A stretch of 52,598 nucleotides of DNA. It comes from Chromera velia (taxonomy: Eukaryota; Sar; Chromeraceae). This document shows, one piece after another, positions 1-12,482 of the stretch. Position numbers and translations under genes: made by a program. The stretch lies in the NCBI GenBank assembly GCA_018398765.1, contig JAHBMJ010004152.1, positions 10,001 through 62,598 on the forward strand, written 5' to 3'. A model generated the notes under the pieces. It saw only the letters and a program-made list of their open reading frames with translations. It did not search any database and was not told the DNA's origin. Each line of letters starts with the position of its first letter. The stretch's first letter is position 1.

Positions 1-539
1 GACGACGGGAGAGAGTACGGGATGGTACGCATGATTGCGAAGGAGGTTGGTGCGACTGCGCGTCTGGTGCACTCTTCCAAAATGGAGAAGAAGAAGGGGG
101 AGAAGAACATTGTCACCCAGCCAGGAGTACTAGGTCGGTCAGTCAGTCAGTCAGTCAGTAAGTGGGAATCCCTGCATGCATGCATGCGTGAGAGGGAGGT
201 ACTTTGCATGCGGGTGTGTGTCGGAGCAAAACAAGAGGTCTATGAAAGGAAAGGAGAGTTCATTTCTTTCTATTGGGATCAATGAGTCTTCTCTTTTTTT
301 TTTTTTGTCGAGGGAGGTGCTTTGTCCTGTCCTGTCCTTGAACTGTGCAGAGTCCTTCCGCAGATTCTCCCCTTCCCCCTTACTCTTAGTCTAGTCAAAA
401 GGGAGGCGGAAGAGGGCGGCAGGGACTCGCAAGAATTGACGAAGCCTCCCGCTACCACCCACCGAACCAGACAGGCAGTGCCATGCTATGCATGCAGGAG
501 GAGAAATGGGGAAGGATCGAACAGAGTAACCAATTTATC

Positions 540-541
540 TC

Positions 542-579
<38 letters not shown>

Positions 580-580
580 G

Positions 581-625
<45 letters not shown>

Positions 626-687
626 TCTCTCTCTCTCTGTGTGTGTGTGTATGTGTGTGTGTGTGTGTATGTGTGTGTGTGTGTGCA
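540..687. repeat. Simple repeats (TCTG)n, (TC)n, (TG)n
   Basis: Three adjoining microsatellites, TCTG then TC then TG, run directly into the acceptor of the 689 exon. Open frames across them are repeat translations, not genes. The pyrimidine-rich part may act as the polypyrimidine tract. Confidence 0.95.
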
Positions 688-688
688 G

Positions 689-2942
689 GAATGAATGTGC
701 ACGAACAGCTGCACAAACTGGAGAAGCGATTTGACCCCTCTTACAAACTCCCCGACGTAAGTAAGTGTCTGCATGATCATGGTGGCAGGTTGCGTGTGCC
801 TGAAGTCAGTGTGTTCGTTCCTCTTCCTTTTGTTCCTTCGTGTCTCCTTGTCCGTTTCTTTCAAGTGGGGCTGCTTTTTGTTTTGTCCGTTCCGTTGCAT
901 TCTTTCACTTCCGCTCCACTGTAGAAAGAAGGTTTTTCCGTCTCTCTTTCTGTCCCACTGCGGACACTTCCTGCAGGAGGGAGCTGGGTACTCTCTCCCC
1001 CTGTCCCATTTTCTGTGGGGGGGCGTGCTTCTGTTCCTTGGAAGTCCTCTCTGTATTCGATAGGATGAGCTTTTGGGGCGTCCCGCCTTCTTCCTTCCTA
1101 CTCGGGACTTTCATTTCACTATTATTATTTTGAATCCCTGATTCAGCGGGTATCCGTCGATTCATTCTGCGTTTGCTTTCTTTCCGTTTGATGGATGACA
1201 TACATGCACACTCGATCATTCATTCATGCAGGATATGTACGGATGGACTCTGACGGGCAGGGTTGTTGACGGGAAGCCTGAGGTGAGTCTGTCTGTCTTG
1301 TCTGTCTGTCTGTGTGCACGATTGTTTTTTGTGTGTTTTGACAAATTGTTGGTTGCATGATAGGTAGGCTTCTTTATCGGCTTTGTTTCTCTTTCCCCAC
1401 AGTCTTGCCTGCCATCTTTCACTTGATTAGCGCTCCTCTGTTCTTCTTTTCTCCTCCATAAGAATTTGTCGGCAGTGGGTCGGCCTGCATCGTGTCTTTC
1501 TCTCTCGATTTTCAAATGTTGACAGACAAGCGAGAGAAGGAAAGCCTCCATGCACCCCCTGTTTGTGTGTGTGCTCCCCGTCCGTGTAAATCTCTCGTGC
1601 GTGAAAGTGTTTCAATTCCTTGGCGACTGTGCTTGAAGTCGATCCCCCCCCTGACTCGTATTCTTGTTTGCAGTTGGTCTGTCCCACTGACGGCAGCACC
1701 TTTGCGTTCCATCCTGAGGAGCTCTTGTTGAACGCCGTCTCGGTGATCAACTTGACCTACTACACAAACCCCCCATCTCTAGCGGCATCGAAACAGAACT
1801 CTTTCGATGACTACTGGAGTGACAGAGACTCCCACTCTAGAGGCCGTTTGGGCTCCTTCGAAAGGTCACCCCAACTCGGGCCCTTAGCGTCGGGTCACGA
1901 AAGACACGGACAGCAGCAGTTGACCTTCAATCCCGTCTCGGGGGGTCTGCAGCAGCTGCTTCCCAACGATCCCCGTTCACCCACACAGATGGCTCAGGCA
2001 GCTGCACGCCGGTTGCAGTTGCTGGAGAGGGAGAGGTCGGGTCGGTCTGAAGAGGATCTGCTCCTCGATCAGGCCATCGAGGCGGTGGGGGAGAGCTCAC
2101 CTACTCTCTTTATGCATGGAGCAGCAGCAGCCACGGAAAGTGCTGCAGCAGGCGCTCTTCCTCTTCCTTTCGGAGGAGGTGGGGGTTTTTTCGTTAATGG
2201 TGAGCCTGCGGGTGTGCGTCCGAGTCCTCACTTCGGAGGGGGTCCAGGTGAGGGTGTCCTCCTCTCACCCGATGGCTCCGCTTCCTCCCCCCTCGGGCGT
2301 CCGCGTCAGCGTTCCGGGTCCCTCGTTCAGAGCATGCCTGACATAGCAGAAGGGGACGAGAAGGCGGCAGAGGAGATCGAGAGAAAAGAAAGGGCAGAAG
2401 AGAAGAGAAGGAAATCGCAAGAGGAAGGTGGGGATGGCCCGGCTGCAGCTGCGGCCTCGTCATTATCAAAGCCCGCAGGTGGAGTGGGCTTAGATGACGA
2501 TGTGCCGTTTTTGATTGTTCCTGCGAAGAAGAGCGGGATTCTGACGGAGGACTTAGCACGAGCAGTGAAAAGAGAAACCGAGGCAGACTGGTTGCGTGAA
2601 AGGAACGCCAGAAATGAACGAGAGAATCAACGAAGGGGGTATGAGGGCTTTACCAACGGGAGTGGGGGAGGGGGGGGTCATTATTCTGGGACTTTGACCG
2701 TCCCTTTGGGGTCAACTGAGGCCGTTACCCCTTCGGCTTCCGTACCTGCACCCGCTCCTTCACCATGTGCCGGAGGAGGGGGGGGAGCAGTTCCGGTGGG
2801 TTTCGGCGGGGGGGGAGGGGGACTGCAGCCGGGTGTGAATATGGCTGTTGGGAAAGATGTGCATGACTCGAACGTTGTACACCGAATCGACTTTTCGAAA
2901 CTGAGTCACCATGAGCCCCAGTCACCTCTCACCCCCGCGTGA
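689..2942 (+). CDS. Unknown protein, 3' exons (689-756, 1232-1282, 1674-2942)
   Basis: Three exons join in phase 0 with good splice sites: acceptor AG at 687-688 and donor GTAAGT at 757; AG at 1230-1231 and GTGAGT at 1283; acceptor TTTGCAG before 1674. The stop is TGA at 2940-2942. Read from the ATG at 691 the product is 461 aa. The first 80 residues look folded (KLEKRFDPSYKLPD, then DMYGWTLTGRVVDGKPE). The rest is low complexity, rich in Gly, Ser, Pro, Ala and Glu, with a charged stretch near 2350-2430. I recognise no family. The ATG at 691 may not be the start: bases 1-24 could end an upstream exon (donor GTACGC at 25) that would splice in phase to 689. The exon structure is seen; the function is unknown. 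Confidence 0.6.
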
Positions 2943-5093
2943 CCGTGACTTGACTTTGTTTTTCTGTTTCTCTTTCGTACATGTGTCATGAATCAGTGGA
3001 CTTTTGTGACAATCAAGTGGGTCGCTTTCTTATTCGTGAGACCGGCCATCCCGCACGGGAGTGCGCGGTGGCGTCTGACTTATGAACGAGAGGAATCGTG
3101 TATGAAAGCTGCATGAAAGGCGGGGTGAGGTTGTTCGTGTCGCTTGTTACGAGCTCTCTTCCCTGTCTGTGAAAAAACAATGACAGACTTTGTTTTGATG
3201 CGTCCTTTGTCAGTAGAAAAGAAGAGTGGCGAGGGCCTACTTAGACTCTATCATAGACGAGCGCAAAAAAACTGGGGTTAAAACAAACAGACATCCGGTG
3301 CAAAGCATTTTTTCAAAATTTTATTGAAAACGATCGCGAAATATATAAAATGCTAGATAAAGCGATCAAAAACAGTCACAGTCTCATACACACGCATGCT
3401 AGGCATTGCTAGCACGCATGCATCGATGCAGGCAGCTAGGCAGGCAGAGTTTGACGTTAACTAGGCGCCGCACATAGAAAAAAAAAAAAGAAAAAAAAAG
3501 TTGGGAAGGCCTAATTTTTTTTTTTCTTTTTTTTTTTTTGTATTATATGATTGAAAGGTTTGGTTTACACTCAGAGGCGTCAGAGCTACTATCGATATGC
3601 ATATGCCCGAGCAGGGCTTCAAATCAATCAGCTGATTTCAACATATTGCACTTCACCATTGGTCGCGGTCTGTCGACTGTAAGGGTATGGATTACACCAC
3701 AGGGGGCATACCCAGGTTCTGATGAGGCGTTAGCACTATGTACCACTACAGCCCACTTCTGGTAGGAGGCAGTCTTCCTTCGGTAGCGACTGCGGTGCGT
3801 TCGTGTGGTTGGTCCAAGTCGTTTCCTGTACTATCCTGGGTGATACCTCCGGTGAAGTGCAAGTATGTCATCCTTGGCTGAAGATCGTCGGCGCCCTATA
3901 GAGGGTATGAGGTGCCCTTGGGGTCCGTGCAGGGCAGGGGCCAAGGAACACCTCAGGGACCTGGAGCTTATAGGTGGCCGTGTAGTAAAGGATTGCGGTT
4001 AAGGGGGTGCAGGAGGGGGGGGGAGTACATGTGACATTGCAGGGGACTATTGTAAGTACCATGGAGTGGCGGATAAGGTGTGGAGTGATGGTATGTCCTC
4101 CTTTAGGGTGACAACATATCATTGCTCTAGGGAGGGGCCAGAACGGCATGGAGGTCAAACTACTGCGTGTGTCTGGTGGGGGTGTTTTCTATCCAGAGGT
4201 GTCAGCCACCGACACAGCTGTTGTCTGGCTAGTCTTCGGTTTTCAAAAGGTGTCGTTCTATTGTTCTATTTCTTTTACCTCCGTGTATCACCGTCTTAGG
4301 GGACGTAGTGTAGAGGCGTGGGGTAGAGTTACACTGGAGTAGTGTGTAAGGGTGGGTTCAGGTTTAGTTTGGGTAAAGAGGTCTTGTGGAGGGTTCAAGA
4401 TGAAGTCTAGTGTCATATGATGAATGGAGATGTATCGGCCGTATTAAGTCTAAGGCTAGGTCCAAGGCTAGGTCCAAGGACTGTCAGATAGGGCGCGCTG
4501 CACGCACTCCTAAATTTTTGGTAGAGTCTCTTTGAAAAGTGAATTTTATGGTTTTTAAAGGGGGTTTTAGCGTAGTTTTAGGGGGGTTTTCGCCCCTTAG
4601 AAGAAGACTTTTTGCCTATACATGAATTTTTGGTAGCTCATGACCAAAACGTGAACCAATGGTTCATGAGTGCGTGCAGCATGAGATAGGGCTAAAAGAA
4701 AAAGGAGGTTTTAACTAGTGTGGATCGATCTGAGTAAAGAGCAAGCAGAAGCAATTATATATTCTGCCATTCAGGGTTGATCCAGCTATAGCCCCCGCAC
4801 GGGCACATGCATGAGCGAGGTGCCTGGCCAGGGTATGCCGGAACCATGCACTGTGTGGGACGATGTACGACGCACCACCTTTCTTTTCTTTTTCTTTTTT
4901 TCTTTTTTTTTTACAAGACAATCGGAGATGGGGCCGACGTGACAGAAGGAAAGGAGAGAGAAGTGAAAAATGGGAGTAAAAACTCAATGGACATTGGCTT
5001 TGTCAAGGGGTCAGCCACGTTCAAACTTGGAATGGGAAGGGACGAACGAAAGGCGGATGAAAGCTTTATCTAGCGCATCACGGAGGGAAAGGG
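2943..5093. other. Intergenic region without a gene
   Basis: No convincing reading frame was found. The stretch contains an A-rich/T-rich inverted repeat (about 3480-3540, arms of about 22 bases around a short GC-containing loop), G-rich AT-poor DNA from 3900 to 4400, and one MITE (4494-4683). Short open frames are uninterpretable. Confidence 0.6.
4494..4683 (+). mobile_element. MITE copy 1 (190 bp)
   Basis: Terminal inverted repeats read CGCGCTGCACGCACTC at the left and, reverse-complemented, CATGCTGCACGCACTC at the right. The 8-bp direct repeat AGATAGGG flanks both sides (4486-4493 and 4684-4691). Two relatives of the same length lie at 37883 and 39876. There is no coding capacity. The 8-bp duplication suggests mobilisation by a hAT- or P-type transposase; that is inference. 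Confidence 0.85.
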
Positions 5094-5362
5094 TGAAACA
5101 AAACCATAGCTAGCACAAGGTTCAGATAACAGATTAGAAGGTTTATTCCTAGAAGCGTTCCCTAGAAGTCCTACTTCAAAGTCCGGTTCTCCTAATAGCT
5201 AATCTGGATATCATGAACACAAGCTGTCCTGAAGCTATATCGATTGGAATGGCTAGTACGGGCGCACGCGCTTCCGCTCGGTTCCACAAGGCAGGCTCAT
5301 GCATTCTTTTAACACTACCAACCAGCCCACGCCAACGCTTAGAGGCGGCGCGGCTACGAGCA
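5094..5362 (-). repeat. Candidate 3' LTR of the gypsy element
   Basis: This 269-bp repeat pairs without gaps with 12483-12751 in the same orientation. The ends are TG...CA. Counted by hand, the copies differ at 28 positions, all transitions. It lies about 1 kb beyond the integrase end of the element. Confidence 0.7.
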
Positions 5363-6549
5363 TTCATGTCACACATGCCCGTCCTCCAAAGGCGTGTGTC
5401 CACACACGATCTCAGATTTCGTACTCAATTTCAATCGCTTCATTAAAATTTTTTCCTTGATGCTCTTTCCTTTCTCCCTCGTATCACATTTGAATCACAC
5501 AAGAAGTCGGTATGCAACGACCGACACGGGTTGTCAGATACTGCCACAAGCGTATGCATGGAGTGCCAACCATTCATCTTAAACATCGCTGCCTTAAGCA
5601 AATGAAAACAGGGTCGATGACGGCACGTGTAAGCGATCAGTTACCACAAGAAGCTTCATGAATGTGTCACTGCATATGAGCTTATGTAGAGATCCCCCCA
5701 CAGCTAGTCATACACTTTCACTCATCATCCATCTACTCACTCTGCAAACTATGAATAATGACACCACAGGCACTCAAGAGGCGGTGTCTATGCAGTGGAG
5801 CTCTCCTCCTGCAAAATGGTTCTGGTTCGGTATACATCAGGGGGAAAACACCAGAAACATTTTCGCGGTCGGAAAAGACAAAGAGATGCTGCGAATGCAC
5901 ATGCCAACTCGTTTCAGAGAGGAGGTACGCAAGAATATACAAAGAGAGATCAAATGTGCATGAGAAGATAAGAATCAAGACATAGAGAAAAGAATCTGCA
6001 TCGAGATACATTAAAAAAAGAATAAAAAAAAATAGAAAAACATGAGAAAAAGTGTCTTCAAGTCATTCTATTCAGCGTCAGTGTGTCAGTGCGTCAATCA
6101 GTATGTCAGTGCGTCAATCAGTGTACACCTCTCCCTCTTCACGGAAGAAGTGCGTTAGCAACTTCTCAAGCTGTTGTCTGTATTTCCTTTTCCTTCTTTC
6201 TCTTTCCACCTTTCCCTTGTTTTCATTCCTTCTTGTTCCACTTTTCGTTCGCTAAGCCTTTCATTTCTTCTTCTTCTTCCCTTCATTCTCTTTCTTTCAT
6301 TCATTTAATCATTCTTTTATTCACTCTTTCCTTCTTTTCTTTCTTTTCTTCTTTTTTTCTTTCTTTCTTTCTTTCTTTGTTTCTTTCTTTCTTTTTCTAA
6401 GCAGCAAGGCGCAAGAAAGTCAAGAAAAAGGGTGAGGAAGGATGGATTGACGAGAGCAAAGCAGATGACAAGAGTAACTGTTACACAAAGAGAAAGAGAC
6501 AAACATGAATGTTCCTATGACACCCTTGTTTCTTTCCCGATCTCTTTCT
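5363..6549. other. 3' non-coding part of the gypsy element, with (TTTC)n
   Basis: No conserved coding sequence is visible between the chromodomain and the 3' repeat. The stretch holds short GTCA-type repeats near 6080-6120 and a TTTC microsatellite at about 6320-6396. It is either element 3' UTR or later insertion. Confidence 0.5.
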
Positions 6550-7860
6550 TTGTCATCGAAGTCTGCGGAGCTCCCTGAAGGCCTTGATTGCGTCCTTTGC
6601 ATTCTTGAGGTTCTCAGGCGGCTTTTAAGTTGCTTTCGTCTCCGAATATCCCTTCCAAACCATACGATACTCCAGCGTCCGGGTGGAAGGTCTTCGGGGG
6701 AGATAGGGTACGCCTTCATGTAAGAGACGTGGACAACTGGATACTTTCTGACTCCAGCGGGGAACATGAGTTCATAACTTACCTCCCCCACCTTCTTGTC
6801 AATCTCGAACGGCCCATACCAAATGTGACTCAGCTTGGCTTTCCGTTCGGAAGGAATTAAGACGTTCACTCTCGAAAAATTTCCGGTGCACTAGCGCCCA
6901 GTCTCCTGGGATGAAAGTCGCTTCCCTTCTCTTCTGGTCGGCCTTCTTCTTTGCCTCTTCATTCACTCTCTCAAGTCGCTCCTTCACCTCTTTAAAGAGG
7001 GCCTGACGGCGCAGATAAAAGTCTTTTGCTGCCATCGCTGTGCGTCCTGCAACCAGTAGAGATGGGAAAGTCCTTGCCTCAAAGCCGTAAAGAACTGCAT
7101 GCAGTGTTGCCTTCAAACCTAAGTGCGTACTTGAGAAGCATGCAAACTCAAGCGATGGCAGAAGCTTGGGCCATTCGGATTGATGATCTCCATAAAAACA
7201 TCACAATATTGTCTTCAGCGTTCAGTTGTAAATCTCGCTCTGCCTATCCGTCTAAAGATACCCGGATGATAACATTATCAAGTGGGTCCCTACCAGTTTG
7301 TGCAGTCCTCTCCAGAACTCTGCCATCTACCTTAGGTCTCGATCTAACACAATCTCCAACGGGAGACCGTGGGAGCAGACAATATGATCATAAAAGAGGC
7401 GCGCTGCTCCTTCTGCAGTGATCGTCGTCGCACACAGATTCCGAATCCAGTGCGGTCTTTTAGATAAACGATCAACCACAGTCAAAGCTGAGTCCATCCA
7501 CTCACCTTAAAAGTGTACATGTGGGACTTCGAGGGCACAGACAAAATCCATCGAGACCGAATCGTAAGGCCAAGCAGGAATAGGCAGGGGTTGCAAAAGT
7601 CCGAAGGGCTTCTGATTCGCCTCCTTGTTCTGGAGGCATACGTCGCAGCGAGGAACATAGGTGGCGACTGAAGAGAACATGTTTGGCCAGTAGAAGTCTT
7701 CAATCAGTCGCAGGTAGGTTTTCTCAATCACCAAATGTCCCACGCCTGGGACGTCGTGACACTGAGTCTCAAAGATCAGATTTCTCTGCAATTTCTTTGT
7801 AGGGATGGCCAACCTGTTCTTGTAGTAGAAAAGTCCATCTCTTATCTCCATATGTGACAG
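6550..7860 (-). pseudogene. Gypsy integrase with C-terminal chromodomain, broken
   Basis: In minus order: a zinc-binding H-H-C-C region (about 7590-7760, ending CDVCLQNK), the catalytic core (about 7150-7530, including VVDRLSKRPHW), a GPF/Y module (about 6770-6850, IWYGPFEIDKKVGEVSYEL) and a chromodomain (about 6560-6690, YRMVWKGYSETKAT then KPPENL). The core has stops at 7507 (TAA), 7327 (TAG), 7252 (TAG), 7222 (TGA) and 7201 (TGA). The last three fall where family members carry Gln, Arg and Arg. In the chromodomain a TAA (6625-6627) replaces the conserved Trp. A frameshift near 6690 separates GPF/Y from the chromodomain. Chromodomains of this type steer integration to marked chromatin. This copy is not functional. 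Confidence 0.8.
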
Positions 7861-9668
7861 TCAAAAGCGTAAAAAAGGCAACGGCTCCTCTCGCTTCTGT
7901 CCCTCAGTACGCGGAGACAGAAAGAACAGGGTATCTCAAAAGAATTTGTCTTCTGGATGGCCATCTCTGACTTTCTGGAGAAACTCTTCATCTGGAAAGA
8001 GGCTGCTGCTCGTCTGTAAACAAATTTCACAACCCATCGCTGTGTGTGCTTTCTCTGAAGAGAGACGCCGAGACAAGGCGTTGGCAAGTATGTTCTTCAC
8101 ACCTGGGAGGTGGTCCTGGTACTTCAGTTTCACCCCCAGCTCCTGCAAGAAAGACATCCATCTTCTTACACGTCCTTGAGCCTCTGCGTAAGATATTGTT
8201 AAGTCGAGTGTCTTGAGGCTCTCATGGTCCGTCCACACTGTCGTCGTCTCACTGACGTACGGGCGCCAGTGTTTGAGGAGAAAGATAACTACAAGCAACT
8301 CCTTCTCTCTAATGGGATAGTTCCTCTCCTCCTTCGTCAGCGTTCTCGATGCGAAGGCCACCGGACGGAACCAACCAACACACGGGTCCTGCTGCATCAA
8401 TGCATCTCCGAGTGCATTCCTCTGCTCAGAGCAGTCCCCAAAGATCTCAAATGGGCGTTCAGGATTGGGGATATACAGAAAGGTGATGTTGATAATCGCC
8501 TCCTTCAGTGAGCAGAAGGCTGTCTTCATCTCCTCCGTCCACTTGAACTTTATTCCCTTCTTCAACGCCTTTGTTAGGGGCTCCACGATCGACGCAAAAC
8601 CTCTCACAAACTTCCGAACCCAATTGGCTGCCTCAAGAAAGATTCGCAGCTCGTGTAGGTCCTTTGGATCCGGCCAGTCTCGGATCAGCTCGAGTTTCAG
8701 GCGTTTGGGCATGATGCCCTTCGCGTCGATGACAAACCCCAGAAAGTGGGTGCTGTTGGTGAAGAACTCGCACTTCTTGATCTTAATGTAGAGATTATTC
8801 ACTCTCAAGAGATCCAGTACCCACTTGACGTCCTTCATATGCTGTGCCAGTGTCCGGCTGTACACAAGGATGTCGTCGATGAAGACGATGACATACCGGC
8901 CTAGTGCAGGTCGCATCGCAAACGTAATTAGTTGTATGCTTGCGGGCGGTGCATTTAAGACCCCAAATGGTATCACCAGCCACTCAAACGTTCCCCACCT
9001 GGTGACAAAAGTCGTCTTGTAGCTGTCTCCCATTGCAATGTGGAGCTAATGGAAAAACTGACGCAAATCCAGCTTCGTGAACCATCTCTTTCCAAAGAGG
9101 GTCTCCATCAGCTCCTCTGCAAGTGGGAGTGGGAATGTGTCCTTCACCATCACCTTGTTAAGAGGCCTATAGTCGATCACCATGTGGAAGGTGCCATCCT
9201 TCTTCTTCACAAAGAATGCTGGCGCACCAAAGGGGGATGTTAAAGGATGAATGAACCCCCTGTTCACATAGCCTTTCAACTGCTTCTTCATCTCTTCCAA
9301 CTCTGTATAGGAGAGGCGATACGGAGGCTTTGCAGGAGGCCGAGCCCCTGGCTCCAGTTCGATCTTGAAGTCCAGGTCTCCCCTCCTGGTTGGAAGCTTC
9401 GGAATCTCATCCAGAAACAACTCCTTGTTCTCCTCCAAGATCTCCCTTGCTACAGGGTGCAGGGAGGGAGATGCTATCACTTTCTCGTATTCACAAAAGG
9501 GGGACTTCTTTTCCTGTACCCCCTGCTTAGTTTTTGGGTCAACTTTGACCTCTCCCACCTCCTCTCTCCTTTCTCTCTCAACCTCCGTTTCTTCCTCCTC
9601 TCTCTCAATTCTTTCCAATCTGTAGAGAAAGAAAGGCGCTCCTTTTCTCACTTCTCTCGTGGCCTCTC
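7861..9668 (-). pseudogene. Gypsy reverse transcriptase and RNase H, broken
   Basis: The RT N-terminal part (9046-9668) contains GFIHPLTSPFGAPAFFVKKK and the motif-A region TKLDLRQFFH. A TAG at 9046-9048 follows, where the family has Gln. The rest of RT (7936-9033) keeps the catalytic FIDD box and the thumb. RNase H follows, with GDCSEQ and the C-terminal NALSRRL. TGA codons at 7936 and 7861 interrupt the link to integrase; both could come from CGA. The start is unknown because an inserted transposon fragment lies directly upstream. Family assignment is firm and the copy is dead. Confidence 0.9.
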
Positions 9669-10294
9669 TGGGTGGACTAAGACCCAGTGGCCAGTGCCGG
9701 GCCTCACCCAGAAAAAACAAGAACGCTATAATGGCCGATCGTGGGCAAGGCCCTCTGGCTAGAGGCCATGGATCGATCAGGCTTTCAGAAGCTAAGCATT
9801 TACCTCTTATACGGTCATAGTGCTCAACATTTATTTGGTTGAACTGCTTTTTGTGGGTGTCAAATCGGCAGATCTGTTTGCGGACATTCCTTCTTACCTT
9901 TCATGGGGGTTGGCCGCTGTGTGCTCCCTCCTTACATCAATATGCGGATTCGGCGTATTCCATTAGAAATAAAAGTTAGCTTGTTTATGCATTACACTGC
10001 GCATTGTCATATGCCTGCAGAGTTTGCAATCTGATTCACTTCCCGACATATCGACATACTATAACAGTTACTCTTTCACCTCACTCACGTCCAACAATTT
10101 CTAACATATACACCATAAACCCATTAAACCTTATCTTTAAAAGTTGTTCATACTTTCATGCAGGTAAGAAACAATAAATAGAATCATTCTAACTGCTTTA
10201 AAAACTTAGTTTTTTATATAAAATTTAGTGTGATATATAGAAAATTAAAAGTCACTTTCTAGTACAAAAGTTTCAATTGTCAGTACAGTCAGTT
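9669..10294 (-). mobile_element. Truncated end of the TIR transposon also seen at 33047-36467
   Basis: These 626 bases are nearly identical, in reverse orientation, to 33047-33659. The outer end is the terminal inverted repeat AACTGACTGTACTGAC (reading minus from 10294). The other terminus is missing: similarity stops abruptly at 9669, inside what should be element interior. The insertion separates the gypsy protease from its reverse transcriptase. No target duplication can be seen, as expected if one end was deleted. Confidence 0.8.
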
Positions 10295-11139
10295 ATGAGT
10301 CCATCTATGCGAAAACTCTTCTTCTCAGGAGTGGTATCCCCTCGAAGGAGGATCCTCTTTCCTTCGAAGTCGAACCATAATTTCTTCATTTTTGGATGCA
10401 AAACAGGATTACGGTCTTCACACCACCGCATTCCAAGAAACAAATCATATTTCTTGAGATCGGTAAGAGTGAAGGTGACCTGATCCTCGTATTCGTCAAT
10501 CTTCAGTCGATACCCATCTGCAGGAACATACTCGGATACCTGGTAAGACGGGTCCCCTGTAAGTGCTCCCTCGCAATCAGTTGGCCTCCCAAACCTGTGG
10601 ACAGGAAGGCTATGCGAATGAGCAAAGGAAGCAGACATGTAATTCTCATCCGCTCTTGGGTCAAACAGGATCGTGACAGGGGTGTCATTCACCGTCCCGC
10701 GAAGGCGCATCAAAACGGGTCGACATCTGCCATCACCCGGACGTCGGGATAGACGCTGTTCGCGCCTGCCTACCGGTCTTTTCTGTGCTGCCCTGCTGTT
10801 CACTGTTCTTGTCTGCTGCAGAGAAACAGAGGAAAAAGAGGTTGGTGCAGCATATTCATTCTCGAAAGGAACGGAGGCAACTGGGTCAACTGACCGGGGA
10901 AGCTGAGTACCTGGCGGCCTTTGAGGGCTGTCACTTTCCCTCAGAGCCTCTCTCTGAAGAGGTACTGCAGTTGACCTCAAGTGGTTGGTCTCATACGCTT
11001 CCCTATTTCTGGACTCCAGCAAGCGTTGGGGGAATGAGTGCTTACGGTTGTAGTGGAGAACGTTGGGTCTTCTCCCATGGATGACCCATGCATCATCCTC
11101 TCTTTCCCCCGTTGCCCTCACCGTGTTTTCGAGCATCAT
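10295..11139 (-). pseudogene. Gypsy aspartic protease region, truncated by insertion
   Basis: This frame contains a retropepsin-like segment: VTILFDPRADENYMS, then DLFLGMRWCEDRNPVLH. The usual D-S/T-G-A active site reads DPRA, so the Asp remains but the loop is lost. The frame runs into the transposon terminus at 10294, where the native sequence stops. Upstream it joins the gag C-terminus through a frameshift near 11130. It is part of the gypsy polyprotein and not active. Confidence 0.75.
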
Positions 11140-12370
11140 CTCTCAAATCCACATCCCTCTCTCTCTCCTCATCCTCGTCTCCCCAATACTCATCTTCATA
11201 CTCGTCCTCTTCAGCTTCGAGACGGGCGGGATGCACACCTGGCCATCTCCACGGAGGCCGCTGCCTCGAATTTCGGCCCTGACCGTAGGGAGGCTGGCGT
11301 CGCCCCTGCTCGTTCTGTCGTTAATCGTACCTCCCCCACTGCCTGCGAAGAGGATACTGCTGCTGCTGCTGACTCCTTTGGTTATCCCGGGGCAGAGGGA
11401 TTCCATACTGTTGGTTCTGAATCATTTGCCTCTCTCCACCCCTTCTCCAATCATTTTTCCTGCCGCCACTGGGCTGGCTGCTGCGGGGGCCTGGGCAGTC
11501 GGACTGAATGTGCCCCCTCTCTCTGCACAAGTAACAATGGCCTTCTCTTCTCAGCTGCTGCTTCTTGGCTCAAGGGAGAGCACTTAAGTCTATGGGGACT
11601 AGTTCTCTGTTCTTCTTTTGCCTCCCATTTGATTGCTCATAGTTCCAATGGTTTCCTCTGTTCCCCCCCGCAACTCTCTTCTCTGTTTTCAGTGCTTCTG
11701 TGATCGGCTTTGGCAATATATCTGGTTTGGGATGAACTCGTCCGATCTCATCAGACACCGCTTTGGGGAGACCTACCTTGTAGTCGTATATCAAATCCAT
11801 CTGAGTCACGTCCGTTAACCGGCACGCGATCCCTCTAAACTCGTCCGTGTAATCCCATACCCCCTTCTTTGCATAAATCTGTCTGATCTCGGATCGGAGG
11901 GTTTCCTGGACGTTGGAATCAGGGAAGCTGCAGTACAACGCCTCTTTTAGTCCCTCCAACGATGTGATGGGGATTCCTTCTGCCCTGGCCCCCTCTGCCA
12001 GCTTCACCTGGAGGGTCGGCGAGAGATAGGTCACTGCGATGGGGGCCTGCTCCTCTGGAGGAGTCTTCGTGATGTGGTACAGGTTCTGCCACAAGGCAAT
12101 CCAAGTGTCCACATCCTCGGCCTTTTCCAAGAAGGTTTCGGGCTTCTTAGGCTTCACGCTGGGAGACAGAGAGGGACGCGAAACATCGCTAGAATGGCTC
12201 TGGAAGGAGGACTCAACGAGAGAACTCTCTTATCCTAACTGAGCTTTCAACTCAGCAATTTCCTGCTGTTGGTGTTCCGCAATCACCGACAGCTGCTGCA
12301 CTTGGTTTAAAAGTTGCCCAAACCATTCTTGGAGTGCAGCCTGGGCCTGGGGATTTCCTACCAGGTCCAT
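11140..12370 (-). pseudogene. Gypsy gag (capsid and zinc knuckle), broken
   Basis: Gag probably starts at the ATG at 12368-12370, which opens a Gln-rich coiled-coil-like segment (LLNQVQQLSVIAEHQQQEIA). It continues in frame past a TAA at 12230-12232 into a capsid-like region (about 11660-12150, with DTWIALWQNLYHITKTPPEE). A TGA at 11570-11572 precedes a canonical CCHC knuckle, CYLCRERGHIQSDC (about 11485-11530). A further TAA lies at 11321-11323. The C-terminal part is Arg/Gln/Glu-rich. The CCHC knuckle binds RNA in gag proteins. Confidence 0.8.
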
Positions 12371-12482
12371 CTCTCATGATCTCTCAACTTCAGTCTATCA
12401 ACATGTTGAAACACTTCAATCTGCGCTTCTGACTCCACGTAAAAACTTCTTAGCCCTTGCCGAACGAGGCCGTGCTAGCACA

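Noticed and set aside
322-924. Open frame through the TCTG/TC/TG repeats at the left edge
   Set aside because: Only 689-756 within it has splice sites and non-repeat content; the rest is microsatellite translation.
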